NCBI RefSeq assembly: GCF_000478885.1
Contig: NC_022567.1
Location: 2,170,001 to 2,234,000 of the forward strand
Reading direction: 5' to 3'
Length of the DNA: 64,000 bases
Source of the DNA: Adlercreutzia equolifaciens DSM 19450
GTDB taxonomy: Bacteria; Actinomycetota; Coriobacteriia; Coriobacteriales; Eggerthellaceae
Shown piece by piece: positions 43,225 to 52,118 of the stretch (its first letter is position 1; each line of letters begins with the position of its first letter). A model generated the notes under the pieces. That model saw only the letters and a list, made by a program, of their open reading frames with translations, was not told the origin of the DNA and did not search any database. The position numbers and the translations under genes are program-made.

Positions 43225-43495
43225 GGCTCTCGCTCCTCCTCTTTCGGCGGCCCCCGCCCTCCGTATCGGCGGGTGGCCGGTCGACGTCCATTATAGGGAG
43301 CGCCCCTCGGGCCCGCGCGGGCCGACCGCCATCCGTTACCGTTTCATAGGCTCTACCGCGACCTCGCCATTCGGGCGCCCTCCCAGTCCTCGGCCCCGTC
43401 ACTGCTTGGTGACAGTTCGTCCTTCTCGCCTTCCTCCGCCGTTGCAATCATTAGCATTTTCCTGTGAAAAGACCTGCGCGAAGGAGGAACAAGCA

Positions 43496-43927
43496 GTGGC
43501 GAAGAGGGCCCGCATTATCGTGGTCGGATGCAGCCTGTTCGGGTGCGCCGTGGCCCAGGCGCTCTCGGCGGCCGGCCACGACGTCATCGTGGTGGACATG
43601 CAGGAGGACGCCCTGGACGGGCTGGGGCCCGATTTCGACGGCGAGACGCTCACCGGCGACGGCAAGAGCGCCCTGGTGCTGGAGGAGTGCGGCGTGCGCC
43701 GGGCCACCCACCTGGTGGCCGCCACGGGCGACGATGCCTCCAACCTGCTCATCGCCGAGCTGGCCAGCGAGATCTTCGGCGTGCCCCACGTGCTGCCCCT
43801 CGTGGACGACGACGCTTTGGCGGACATCCTCGACGACATGGGCATCGCCCCCATCTGCCCCCATCGCATCTGCGAGGACGAGTTCTTCCGCCTCACCGGG
43901 CTGACGCGGAAGGAGGCCGACCTATGA
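43496..43927 (+). CDS. TrkA-like NAD-binding protein 1 (RCK_N only)
   Basis: This 143-residue protein is a single RCK N-terminal (Rossmann) domain: IIVVGCSLFGCAVAQAL, an acidic residue ending the second strand (VVDMQ), and a later ATHLVAATGDDASNLL. It is a cytoplasmic gating subunit for TrkH. The usual TrkA_C ligand domain is absent. The start is GTG after GAAGGAGG. It opens a four-gene operon, and its stop overlaps the next start by four bases (ATGA). GTCAC-N6-GTGAC (43398-43413) upstream may be an operator. Confidence 0.9.
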   Translation: MAKRARIIVVGCSLFGCAVAQALSAAGHDVIVVDMQEDALDGLGPDFDGETLTGDGKSALVLEECGVRRATHLVAATGDDASNLLIAELASEIFGVPHVLPLVDDDALADILDDMGIAPICPHRICEDEFFRLTGLTRKEADL

Positions 43928-44505
43928 GGGTGGTGATCGTGGGCGGCCGCTCCCGGGCCGACTACCTGATGGGCGCCTTAGCTGAAACCGTCGACACCGT
44001 CGTGGCCATCAACGACGACCGCCGCTTCTGCGAGTACCTCTCCAGCCGCCATGACGGCACGGTGATCTGGGGCAACGGCATGAAGCTGGCCGTGCTCGAG
44101 GAGGCCGGCATCGCCGGGTTCGACGCCATCGTGGCCCTCACCGGCCTCGACGCCGACAATTTGGCCATCTGCCAGGTGGCCAAGAAGTTCCTCGGCATCC
44201 GCATCCAGCTGTGCATCGTGTCCAACCCCGAGAACACGGCCATCTTCCGCCAGCTGGGTGTCACGGCCGCCATCAGCGCCACGGCCACCTTGGCCCAGGC
44301 CATTCGCGGGGCCCTGGAGCTTCCCGACCCCGTCGGCGCGAAGGCCCGGGCCGCCACGGCGGCGGCCGTCGCTGCGGCCGAGGCCGGCAACGGCGAAGGG
44401 GACGGCGCCGATAGCACCGCCGACGACGAGGAAGACCCCGGTGCCCCCTCGCCCTTCCGCTCGATTCTGGGCTCGTGGCACCACTTGGGGAAAGAGCGCC
44501 GGTGA
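43924..44505 (+). CDS. TrkA-like NAD-binding protein 2 with acidic tail
   Basis: This 193-residue protein is a second RCK_N domain (VVIVGGRSRADYLMGAL, then DAIVALTGLDADNLAICQVAK), with a weaker nucleotide motif than its partner. After residue 140 a low-complexity Ala/Glu/Asp tail leads to a short end (FRSILGSWHHLG). It probably forms a mixed gating ring with the first TrkA-like protein. Starts and stops overlap by four bases on both sides, so translation is coupled throughout. Confidence 0.88.
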   Translation: MRVVIVGGRSRADYLMGALAETVDTVVAINDDRRFCEYLSSRHDGTVIWGNGMKLAVLEEAGIAGFDAIVALTGLDADNLAICQVAKKFLGIRIQLCIVSNPENTAIFRQLGVTAAISATATLAQAIRGALELPDPVGAKARAATAAAVAAAEAGNGEGDGADSTADDEEDPGAPSPFRSILGSWHHLGKERR

Positions 44506-46046
44506 CCGTCATGGGAAAGACGCGCGGCGACAACCTTGCGCCGGCCATCGCCCTGGGCGAGCCGGGCGGCGAGCGCTCCGGCCCCGGGCCCCTGCTCGCG
44601 CGCTACGTGGGCGTGGCCGTCATGTTCGTCGGCCTGGCGGGCTTGGCACCCCTGGCGGTGCTGCCGGCCTACCCCGACGAGGTGGCCCTCGCGCCGTGCT
44701 TCATCTTCCCCGGGATCGGCGCGGCCATGGCGGGCTACCTCGTGTACTTCGCCTCGCCCGACCCCGCCCCGGGCGCCCGCCTTACCCGCGGGCAGGCCGC
44801 CGCGTGCACGGTGCTGGTCTGGGTTCTCGCCATCGCCGTCTACGCGCTGCCCTACGTGGCCGCGGGGCTGCTCTCCCCCGTCCAGGCCGTCTTCGAGTCC
44901 ACCAGCGGGCTGACCACCACGGGCTTAAGCGTGGTGGACGTGGACGCCTGCCCGGCCATCTTCCTGTTCCACCGCAGCCTCACCTGCTACCTCGGCGGTG
45001 TGGGGCTCGTGCTCATCCTCACCTGCGTGGTGACCCAGACCGGCGGCCTGGGCGTGTACAACGCCGAGGGCCACACCGACCACTTGCTGCCGAGCGCCGC
45101 CAAGACCGCCCGCGTGATCCTGCTCATCTACAACGGGCTCATCATCGCCGGCGCCGTGGCCTACTGGGCGGCCGGCATGACCCCCTTCGACGCCATCAAC
45201 ATCTCCATGTGCGCCGTGCCCACCGGCGGGTTCGCCACCCACGGCGAGAGTATCGCCTACTGGAACAGCCCGGTCATCGAGGCCATCACCATCGTGCTCA
45301 TGGTGGCCGGCGGCACGAACTTCCTTCTGCTGTTCCTGCTGCTGCGCGGCAAGCTCAAGGCGTTCCTCACCCATATCGAGACGCCGCTGTACTTCGGCAC
45401 CATCGCCGTCATGGCCCTGGTGGTGGCCGGTTTCTTCCTAGGCCAGGGCGTCAGCGGCGACGGGGCCGAGGCGCTGCGGCAGGGCACGTTCCAGGTCGTG
45501 TCGATCCTGACCTCCACGGGGTTTCAGACCATCCCCTCCTTCGCCGATCTGGGGCCGGCGCTCCTGTTCCTGTTCGGCCTGCTCATGCTCGTCGGGGCCG
45601 AGGCGCGCTCCACCTCCGGCGGTATCAAGCTCTACCGCGTCGCCGTCGCCTCGCTGGGGCTCGGCCACGATTTGCACGAGCGCTACGGTAACAAGCGCCA
45701 TGTGACGAGCATCAAGATCAACCGTTTCGGGAAGCGCTCGGTGCTCACCGAGGTGGACGTGGCCGAGGCCCAGACCTACGTGGTGCTGTACCTGCTGCTG
45801 TGCGCGGCCGGTGCGTTCGCGCTCATACTCTGCGGAGCCACCCTGCAGGAGGCGGTGTTCGACTTCATCTCGTGCCTCGGCAGCACCGGCGTGGGCACGG
45901 GCTTCCTCGGCGCGGAAAGCGGCCCCGCGCCGCTGCTGATTGGGAGCGCCGGGATGCTTCTGGGCCGTCTCGAGATCATCCCCCTGTTCATGGGGGTGGG
46001 CACCTTGGCGTCGCTGATTCGGAAAGGAGTTCGCCATGGCCGCTAG
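44502..46046 (+). CDS. trkH: TrkH-type potassium transporter
   Basis: This 514-residue membrane protein has the four pore-loop repeats of the SKT family, with selectivity-filter segments STSGLTTTGL, CAVPTGGFATHG, LTSTGFQT and CLGSTGVGTG. It is the potassium-conducting subunit controlled by the two TrkA-like proteins before it. The GTG at 44502 overlaps the preceding stop (GTGA); ATG at 44511 is the alternative. Confidence 0.94.
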   Translation: MTVMGKTRGDNLAPAIALGEPGGERSGPGPLLARYVGVAVMFVGLAGLAPLAVLPAYPDEVALAPCFIFPGIGAAMAGYLVYFASPDPAPGARLTRGQAAACTVLVWVLAIAVYALPYVAAGLLSPVQAVFESTSGLTTTGLSVVDVDACPAIFLFHRSLTCYLGGVGLVLILTCVVTQTGGLGVYNAEGHTDHLLPSAAKTARVILLIYNGLIIAGAVAYWAAGMTPFDAINISMCAVPTGGFATHGESIAYWNSPVIEAITIVLMVAGGTNFLLLFLLLRGKLKAFLTHIETPLYFGTIAVMALVVAGFFLGQGVSGDGAEALRQGTFQVVSILTSTGFQTIPSFADLGPALLFLFGLLMLVGAEARSTSGGIKLYRVAVASLGLGHDLHERYGNKRHVTSIKINRFGKRSVLTEVDVAEAQTYVVLYLLLCAAGAFALILCGATLQEAVFDFISCLGSTGVGTGFLGAESGPAPLLIGSAGMLLGRLEIIPLFMGVGTLASLIRKGVRHGR

Positions 46047-46902
46047 CAGTCGCAGATTCCCGCTGAGAAGCTCCCTCTCGGCACGGCGCGTCCTGCGCAA
46101 CTTGGTCGCCTTCGCCCTGCTCTACGGGGCCGGCTTGGCCGCCGTGTGGGGCTTCTCGCTCTTGGGGGTGAGCACGCTTGTGGCCTTCCCCGTCTTCGTG
46201 CTGGGCGTGCTCATCGCCAGCCTGGAGACCGACTCGGGGCTGTGGGGCGCCGCGCTGGGAGTGGCCTACCTGCTCTCCTACGACTTCCTGTTCACCGCGC
46301 CCCTCTTCACGCTGAAGGTGCTCAGCCGCACCGACGTGGCGGCGCTCGTCATCTTCCTCGTCGTGTCGCTCATCATGGGCGTGATAACCCACCGCATGAG
46401 CCGCCAGGTGCAGGCGGCCGAGCGCACGGCCTGCGCGCTGGGGCGGCTGAACCGGCTGAGCGTCGGGTTGCTGGAGAGCTCCACCCCGCAGGCGGCCTGC
46501 AGCTTCGCCCAGGAGTTCCTGACCCGGGTGCTGAGGCGGCCGGTGACCATCACCTTGGGGGAGCCGCCGGTCGCGGGCAGCGCGGCGGCCCGCGACTGCT
46601 ACGAGCGTCGCTCGCCCACCGGCTACGGCGAGCCGGGCTGGCGGGATGCGACGGAGAAGTACCTGCCGCTCGGCATGAAGGGGCGCCTGTACGGGGTGGT
46701 GGCCATCGACTGCTCCTCGGGGGATGTGGATAGCGGCAGCCTCTCCCTCGTCAACGCCGTGGTGGCCCAGACCCTCGTGGCCGTGGAGCGCAACGAGCTG
46801 GCGGAAAGCGAGCCCGACGGTGCCGGCGTCCCAGCGGCCATATCGGCCCCGTCCAACGACAAGAGCGCTGCCGAACCGATACGTCCGACAGCGCTCTCAT
46901 AG
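46036..46902 (+). CDS. KdpD-like DUF4118 sensor without kinase domain
   Basis: This 288-residue protein has four close-packed membrane segments (about 20-110) of the DUF4118 type, including YDFLFTAPLFTLKVLSRTDV, which corresponds to the conserved region of KdpD. A GAF-like soluble part follows (about 130-270). There is no DHp or ATPase domain and no KdpD N-terminal or USP domain. It starts within the end of trkH (overlap 11 bases, AAAGGAG upstream), so it is made with the transporter. It may sense potassium or turgor and act directly on the Trk proteins. Confidence 0.85.
   Translation: MAASSRRFPLRSSLSARRVLRNLVAFALLYGAGLAAVWGFSLLGVSTLVAFPVFVLGVLIASLETDSGLWGAALGVAYLLSYDFLFTAPLFTLKVLSRTDVAALVIFLVVSLIMGVITHRMSRQVQAAERTACALGRLNRLSVGLLESSTPQAACSFAQEFLTRVLRRPVTITLGEPPVAGSAAARDCYERRSPTGYGEPGWRDATEKYLPLGMKGRLYGVVAIDCSSGDVDSGSLSLVNAVVAQTLVAVERNELAESEPDGAGVPAAISAPSNDKSAAEPIRPTALS
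46862..46897 (+). terminator. Hairpin inside the 3' end of the trk operon
   Basis: AGAGCGCTGCCG (46862-46873) pairs with CGACAGCGCTCT (46886-46897) with one mismatch. It lies within the last codons of the DUF4118 gene. Confidence 0.5.
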
Positions 46903-46958
46903 ACTGATCGCGATATCCCAAGGCCAATCGCGGCGGGCCGTTCTCGGCTCCAGGCGCG

Positions 46959-47252
46959 CTACTTGTCCAGCATCTCGCGCACTTCGCCGCGGCCCTCGTC
47001 GTGCAGGGCCTTCTCGTCGGGCGCCAGGCGCTCCAAAAGCTCCAGCAGCTCGCCCATATGCTCGCGCTCCTCGTCGCGGATGTCGGAGAGCACCTTCTTC
47101 GCATCCTCGTTATCCGTCGCCTGGACGTGGGCGTCGTACTCGTGGATAGCCTCAAGCTCCCCGATGATGTCCTGGCGAATGGCGTTGACGAGCTCCTCGT
47201 CAGTCAGCTTGCGCGGCACTTCCATCACGAACGGATTCGAAATTGTGGCCAT
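46959..47252 (-). CDS. Encapsulated-ferritin-like iron protein
   Basis: This 97-residue helical protein has the metal-site pattern of the encapsulated ferritin family: GELEAIHEYDAHVQATD in the first helix and RDEEREHMGELLELL in the second, with Glu/His ligands spaced as in EncFtn. These proteins form half-ferroxidase sites at dimer interfaces and normally load into encapsulin shells. No shell gene is nearby. GAGAAAGGA supports the ATG at 47252; the upstream frame has no matching signal. Confidence 0.82.
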   Translation of the reverse strand: MATISNPFVMEVPRKLTDEELVNAIRQDIIGELEAIHEYDAHVQATDNEDAKKVLSDIRDEEREHMGELLELLERLAPDEKALHDEGRGEVREMLDK

Positions 47253-47529
47253 GACGGTTCCTTTCTCGCAGCTTCTAAAAGGCCCGCGCCTGCAACGCCT
47301 GCGATAGCGCGACGGCAAGCGCGAGGGTCTGTGGGCCATCCTAGGCGATTGGGTTGGAGCCGCAGCCCAGGCCGCCTTGTTGCCACCGACCTGTAGACAC
47401 TGCGACAAGAAGCGTTGGATTAGACGGCAACGGCTCGCCCAGTCCAGGGCGTAGCGCGCCGCCGTCACCGACGTGCCGTTGGAATGCACGCTCAGATCGT
47501 CCATCACAAACGCGATCCTCATGAGGCCC

Positions 47530-48006
47530 TTACTCCTCGGCCGCCAGGGCGAGACCCTCGGCGGCGGGAGCGGCCGGGACAGTCTGGTCGCGCTTCGCCT
47601 CGGCGACGCGGGCTTTGCCGCGGGCGCGGGCCTCTTCCACCGAGACCGTTTCGATGCGGGCGATGAAGTACCAGATCTCGAACACCGTCAGCCCGATGAG
47701 AATGGCCTTCAGCCACCACTGCGGGACCACCAGCGCGAGCATCGGCATGGCGGTCACGCCGGGGGCAGCGCACAGGATTTTGGCCCGCAGTGTGAGCGAG
47801 CGCGTTTCCATGAAGTTGGCGATGAAGCGCTTGTACATGCGGGTTCCCTCGAACCACGTGTTCAGACGCTCGGAGCTGCGCAGGAAGAAGTACGAGGTCA
47901 GCAGCAGAAACGGCGTGGTAGGGATAATGGGAATGATGACGCCTATGCCCCCTAGCCCCAAGAACAGCAGTCCCAACCCCGCATACAGATAGCGCTTGAT
48001 CGTCAT
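47530..48006 (-). CDS. YbaN/DUF454 inner-membrane protein
   Basis: This 158-residue protein has two N-terminal membrane segments with LGGIGVIIPIIPTTPFLLLTSYFFLRSSERLNTWF, the signature of the YbaN family, and two further segments. Function is unknown in E. coli. The Ala-rich C-terminal tail (about 30 residues) is an extension. GGGAGATG precedes the ATG at 48006. Confidence 0.9.
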   Translation of the reverse strand: MTIKRYLYAGLGLLFLGLGGIGVIIPIIPTTPFLLLTSYFFLRSSERLNTWFEGTRMYKRFIANFMETRSLTLRAKILCAAPGVTAMPMLALVVPQWWLKAILIGLTVFEIWYFIARIETVSVEEARARGKARVAEAKRDQTVPAAPAAEGLALAAEE

Positions 48007-48245
48007 TGCATCTCCCGTTTCATCCACCGACCCGATGGGCCGTCATTTCGATAGCTCGCCGTCCCAAAGGCGCAGCGTGCACCACAGTAGAGACATCTTA
48101 GCGACCAGCGCCCGGCCGCCGCATCACCCGAATGAGCTATATAGGGGAACGCGACAAGGCCCCCGCCAGCCGCGGCCATCCCATCAGCTGCGGTCGCCTT
48201 GCCTCGCAGGGGCCCGACGCGCGCTACGTGACGGCCAACGCAAAA

Positions 48246-48295
48246 CGCCCCGCATCTTGCAGCGCGACAAAACGGCAACGTGCAAGAGCGGGGCG
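48246..48295 (-). terminator. Terminator of nagB
   Basis: CGCCCCGCATCTTGCA (48246-48261) pairs with TGCAAGAGCGGGGCG (48281-48295) with a single bulged base. It lies about 30 bases after the nagB stop. The rest of 48007-48325 shows no gene. Confidence 0.8.
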
Positions 48296-48325
48296 ATTCG
48301 ATCAGCCGAGAGCTGGGATCCGGCA

Positions 48326-49054
48326 CTACTGGCAGAGGGCGCCTGCTTCCTTATCCACCACAACGGTGACGTTCGGATGGAACTGCAGGATGGAGGCGGG
48401 CACCTCGGGCGTGACCGGCCCGAAGAAGGCGCGGCGAACGATATCGGCCTTGTCGGAGCCGTTGGCGACCACGAGGATCTCCTTGGCCGCCATGATGGTA
48501 CCGATGCCCATGGTGTACGCCTCGCGGGGCACGTCGTCAATGGAATCGAACAGGCGGGAGTTGGCGTTGATGGTGCTCTCCGTCAGCTCGACGCAGTGCG
48601 TTTCCTTGGGGAACTCAGGCGCGGGCTCGTTGAAGCCGATGTGGCCGTTGTGGCCCAGGCCCAGAAGCTGCAGGCCCAAACCGCCGGCCTCGGCGATGCT
48701 CTGCTCGTAAGCGGCGCATGCGGCAGCGGCGTCGGGGCAGGCGCCGTCCGGCACATGGGTGCGAGCCGGATCGATATCGACATGGGAGAACAGGTTGTGC
48801 TCCATGAAGTAACGGTAGCTCTGGTCGTGCTGCGGATCAAGGCCTCGGTACTCGTCCAAGTTGAAGCTGGTCACGTCCTTGAAGGACAGCGCGCCGGCCT
48901 CGTAGTCCTCAACCAGGCAGCGGTACAGGCCGATAGGGGTCGAGCCGGTGGCCAGACCCAGCACGCAATCGGGGTGCGAGGAAACATAGCCGCTTATCAC
49001 GCGCGCGGCAGTGCGCGACATGGCCTCGTAATCTTCGGTGACGATGAACTTCAT
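48326..49054 (-). CDS. nagB: Glucosamine-6-phosphate deaminase
   Basis: This 242-residue enzyme turns glucosamine 6-phosphate into fructose 6-phosphate and ammonia. It has GLATGSTP near the N-terminus, the catalytic FNLDEYRGL and GLGHNGHIGFNEP (His). No nagA or amino-sugar transporter is adjacent. GAGAGAGG lies before the ATG. Confidence 0.96.
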   Translation of the reverse strand: MKFIVTEDYEAMSRTAARVISGYVSSHPDCVLGLATGSTPIGLYRCLVEDYEAGALSFKDVTSFNLDEYRGLDPQHDQSYRYFMEHNLFSHVDIDPARTHVPDGACPDAAAACAAYEQSIAEAGGLGLQLLGLGHNGHIGFNEPAPEFPKETHCVELTESTINANSRLFDSIDDVPREAYTMGIGTIMAAKEILVVANGSDKADIVRRAFFGPVTPEVPASILQFHPNVTVVVDKEAGALCQ

Positions 49055-49130
49055 GGGAAGCCTCTCTCTTGGAGCCGCTAGAAAAAAATATGTGCGCTCA
49101 TGCTAAACCATGTCCTCCCTGCAGCGGAGG

Positions 49131-50831
49131 TCAGCCGCGAGTTTTCATCAGGTTTTCAGTGTCTTCCTCCGCCACCAGCAGCTCGCGGGCATGGGCGATG
49201 GCGTCGTCAATGCAGCTTCGGAAGTGCTCCTCCCCCACCAGATCGACGAATCCAGCGCGGCGCATGGTCTTCATCGGCTGCTCGTTCACGTGGGAGAAGA
49301 TGAGGCTCACCCCGTTCGCGCTGCAGTAGTCGTAGAGGTTCTCCAGCGCGTTCATGCCCGTCGCGTCCAGCGAGGGCACGCCGCGCATGCGGATGATCAG
49401 GTAACGCGTGAAGTCCTTCACCGAGATGTCGGCGATGCGCTCGGTCATGCCGAAGAACATCGGCCCGTTGATCTCGTACACGCGCACACTCTTCGGCAGC
49501 TCGCGCAAATGCGTGACCTCGGAATTCTCGTCGCAGTAGTACTTCCAGCCCTTGACCTCGGTCTCCTCGCTCACCATCTTCATGAACAGCACCACCGTGA
49601 TGAGCATGCCCACCCCGATGGCCACCACCAGATCGAACACGATGGTCAGCACGAAGGTGAGCACGAGCGTGGCAACGGCTCCCTTCGACGCCGTCTGGCA
49701 CAGGTGCGCGAAGTTGCGCCAGCCCGACATGCCGTAGGCGACGTACAGCAGAATGGCGGCGATGGTGGGCATGGGAATGAGCGCCGCATAGGGCATGAGG
49801 AACGCGAGCACGGCGATGAGCACGAGCGCATGCACCATGCCGGCGATGGGCGTTCGGCCGCCGGCCTTCACGTTGGCGGCGGTGCGCGCGATGGCGCCGG
49901 TGGCGGGAATGCCGCCGAAGAGCACCGAGGCGATGTTGCCGACGCCCTGGGCCACCAGCTCCATGTTGGCGCGATGGTGCCCGCTGATCATAGAGTCGGC
50001 CACCACGCAGGACAGCAGCGACTCGATGGCGGCCAGAATGGCGATGGTGACGCCGTTGGCGAACTGGTCGCGGAACAGCTCCAAGCTGAAGTGGGGCATA
50101 TGGAAGGTGGGCAGGGCGCTGTCGATGACGTAGAGGTCGCCGATGGTGCTGACGTCAAGGCCGAGACCGCTCACCAGCGCGATGCCCGCGAGCAGGGCCA
50201 TAAGCGAGCTGGGCACGCGCTCGGTCACACGCGGCCAGAGGAACAGCACCGCCAGGCAAACGACGCCCACCAGGCACGCCTGCCCGTTCACCGTGGACAA
50301 GTTGCCCGCGAGGGCGGCCAGCTTCTCCGTCGTCTCCACCGTGGCGGTGCCGGGCGGATACGTGAGGCCGAAGAAATCCTTCAGCTGGCCGATGGTCAGA
50401 GTGACGGCGATGCCCGCGGTGAACCCAGTCGTGATAGTGAAGGGCACGAAGCGGATGAGGGCGCCCAACTTGAACAGGCCCATGAAAATGAGCATGATAC
50501 CCGCGATAATGGTGGCGGCGATGAGTCCTTCCATGCCATCGGTGGCCACAATGCCAGCAACGATGGTGGCGAATGCCGCCGTGGGGCCGGATATCTGCAC
50601 GCGGCTGCCGCCGAGGAACGCGATGAGGAACCCAGCGACGATGGCGGTGTAGAGGCCCTGTTCCGGCGACACTCCCGAGGCGATGCCCAGCGCGATGGAA
50701 AGCGGCAGCGCCACCACGGCCACCACGACGCCCGCCACAATGTCCTTGGGAATCTGCTCCTTCAGCTCCTCTTTGCTGGAATGCTTGATGATGCTGAAAA
50801 GGATCGGCTTTAACTTATCGCGCTGCTGCAT
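49131..50831 (-). CDS. SulP-family anion transporter with STAS domain
   Basis: This 566-residue protein has the SulP core from about residue 25 (DIVAGVVVAVVALPLSIALGIASG, GGSRVQISGPTAAF), about eleven to twelve membrane segments, and a C-terminal STAS domain with IIRMRGVPSLDATGMNAL. The DATG motif includes the usual regulatory Thr/Ser region. It probably carries sulfate or bicarbonate. The ATG at 50831 has only a weak ribosome-binding site, and an upstream in-frame start would add 25 residues. It differs from the first SulP in lacking the extra C-terminal domain. Confidence 0.92.
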   Translation of the reverse strand: MQQRDKLKPILFSIIKHSSKEELKEQIPKDIVAGVVVAVVALPLSIALGIASGVSPEQGLYTAIVAGFLIAFLGGSRVQISGPTAAFATIVAGIVATDGMEGLIAATIIAGIMLIFMGLFKLGALIRFVPFTITTGFTAGIAVTLTIGQLKDFFGLTYPPGTATVETTEKLAALAGNLSTVNGQACLVGVVCLAVLFLWPRVTERVPSSLMALLAGIALVSGLGLDVSTIGDLYVIDSALPTFHMPHFSLELFRDQFANGVTIAILAAIESLLSCVVADSMISGHHRANMELVAQGVGNIASVLFGGIPATGAIARTAANVKAGGRTPIAGMVHALVLIAVLAFLMPYAALIPMPTIAAILLYVAYGMSGWRNFAHLCQTASKGAVATLVLTFVLTIVFDLVVAIGVGMLITVVLFMKMVSEETEVKGWKYYCDENSEVTHLRELPKSVRVYEINGPMFFGMTERIADISVKDFTRYLIIRMRGVPSLDATGMNALENLYDYCSANGVSLIFSHVNEQPMKTMRRAGFVDLVGEEHFRSCIDDAIAHARELLVAEEDTENLMKTRG

Positions 50832-50959
50832 GGCGGGAAAACTCGGCTCCTTCGATCGTCGCGGGTGAAAAGACACGAGGCCGCATTCTATCGCCGACCA
50901 AAACACCCATCAATGCAAAACCCGCGTTCGGCAGAAAGTCGCCCTTCGGCGCATGAAAA

Positions 50960-50986
50960 ACGGCCCCGCATATGGTGCGAGGCCGT
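50960..50986 (-). terminator. Terminator of the second SDR gene
   Basis: ACGGCC-C-CGCA (50960-50970) pairs with TGCG-A-GGCCGT (50976-50986) with one mismatch, and on the minus strand TTTT follows. Confidence 0.8.
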
Positions 50987-51037
50987 CGGGCGCCGGATGC
51001 GCTCAGCTGCTCTGCTGCCGCTCGCTCGCTCGCTCTG

Positions 51038-51838
51038 CTACCAGGTGCGGGAGGCCATGGCGCGGAACTGGGCCACGGTGGAGACGTGGGAGTTCAGGCC
51101 GCCGTCCACCGTCACCACCTGGCCGGTGAAGTACGAACTCTCGTCGGAGGCCAGATAGACGCACATGGCGGCGATGTCCTCGGGCGTGCCGTAGCGGGCC
51201 ACCTCGATGTTGTCCAGGAAGATGTCCTTCAGCGCCTGGGGCACCTTCGCCTCATTCTGCGGCGTGACGATGAGGCCGGGACGCACGCAGTTGCAGCGGA
51301 TGTTTTGCTTGCCGTACTGCAGCGCCGTGTACTGGGTCAGCATGTCGACGCCGGCCTTGGCGCAGGCGTAGGCCGTCGAGCCCAAGTCGCCGCCGCAAGA
51401 GGCCATGGAGCCGATGTTGATGATGGAACCCGCGCCCTGCTCCTGCATGAAGGGCAGCACGGTCTTGGTGCAGTAGAACGTGGAGCGCACGTCGCTCGCG
51501 AACACGGCGTCCCAGTCCTCCAGGGAGATCTCGTCCACGCGGCCGTCCTTGAGCGCCATGCCAGCGGCGTTGTTCACCAGCACGTCGATGGAGCCCCAGT
51601 GCGCCTTAGTGTCGGCGAACAGGGCGTCCACCGTTTCAGGCCGGGTAATGTCCAGCTTGTGGAACCAGGCGGTGCCGCCCGCCTCGGCGATGGCGTCCAC
51701 GACGGCCGCGCCGCGCTCCTCATTGCGGCCGCAGACCACCACGCGCGCGCCCTCGGCCCCGAACATCTTCGCGATGCCCGTGCCGATGCCGCTGGTGGAA
51801 CCGGTGACGATGGCGACTTTGTCCTTCAAACGATCCAT
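51038..51838 (-). CDS. Short-chain dehydrogenase/reductase
   Basis: This 266-residue classical SDR has TGSTSGIG (about 12-19), NNAAG, NIGSMAS (catalytic Ser) and YACAK. The residue after the second strand is Arg (CGRN), pointing to NADP(H). Substrate unknown; hydroxysteroid dehydrogenases and sugar-alcohol enzymes share this build. The last 20 residues extend past the usual VDGG end (to FRAMASRTW). AGAGGGAAA supports the ATG. Confidence 0.88.
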   Translation of the reverse strand: MDRLKDKVAIVTGSTSGIGTGIAKMFGAEGARVVVCGRNEERGAAVVDAIAEAGGTAWFHKLDITRPETVDALFADTKAHWGSIDVLVNNAAGMALKDGRVDEISLEDWDAVFASDVRSTFYCTKTVLPFMQEQGAGSIINIGSMASCGGDLGSTAYACAKAGVDMLTQYTALQYGKQNIRCNCVRPGLIVTPQNEAKVPQALKDIFLDNIEVARYGTPEDIAAMCVYLASDESSYFTGQVVTVDGGLNSHVSTVAQFRAMASRTW

Positions 51839-52118
51839 GGTTTCCCTCTTTCTACGCAATATGGCCAGCCAGCATCGATGATTCTAGCAGTAATGGAATG
51901 CGACGGTGCGCCCCGTCCGGCCCGCGCGCCCGATCTCCCTTGGCAATGGCGCGCAACCGGGCCGGCTTAGCTCCGGGCGAACTTCTGCGCCCCCACGCCG
52001 CGGGAAATCGGGGACGTCGGTATCGGATTGGCGGCGCATGCGAGCCGCCAAAGCCAGCGGACCGCCCTTGCGCTACTATGGCAACGAGACAGCCGAAGCA
52101 GACGAGAAAAGAGGCGCC

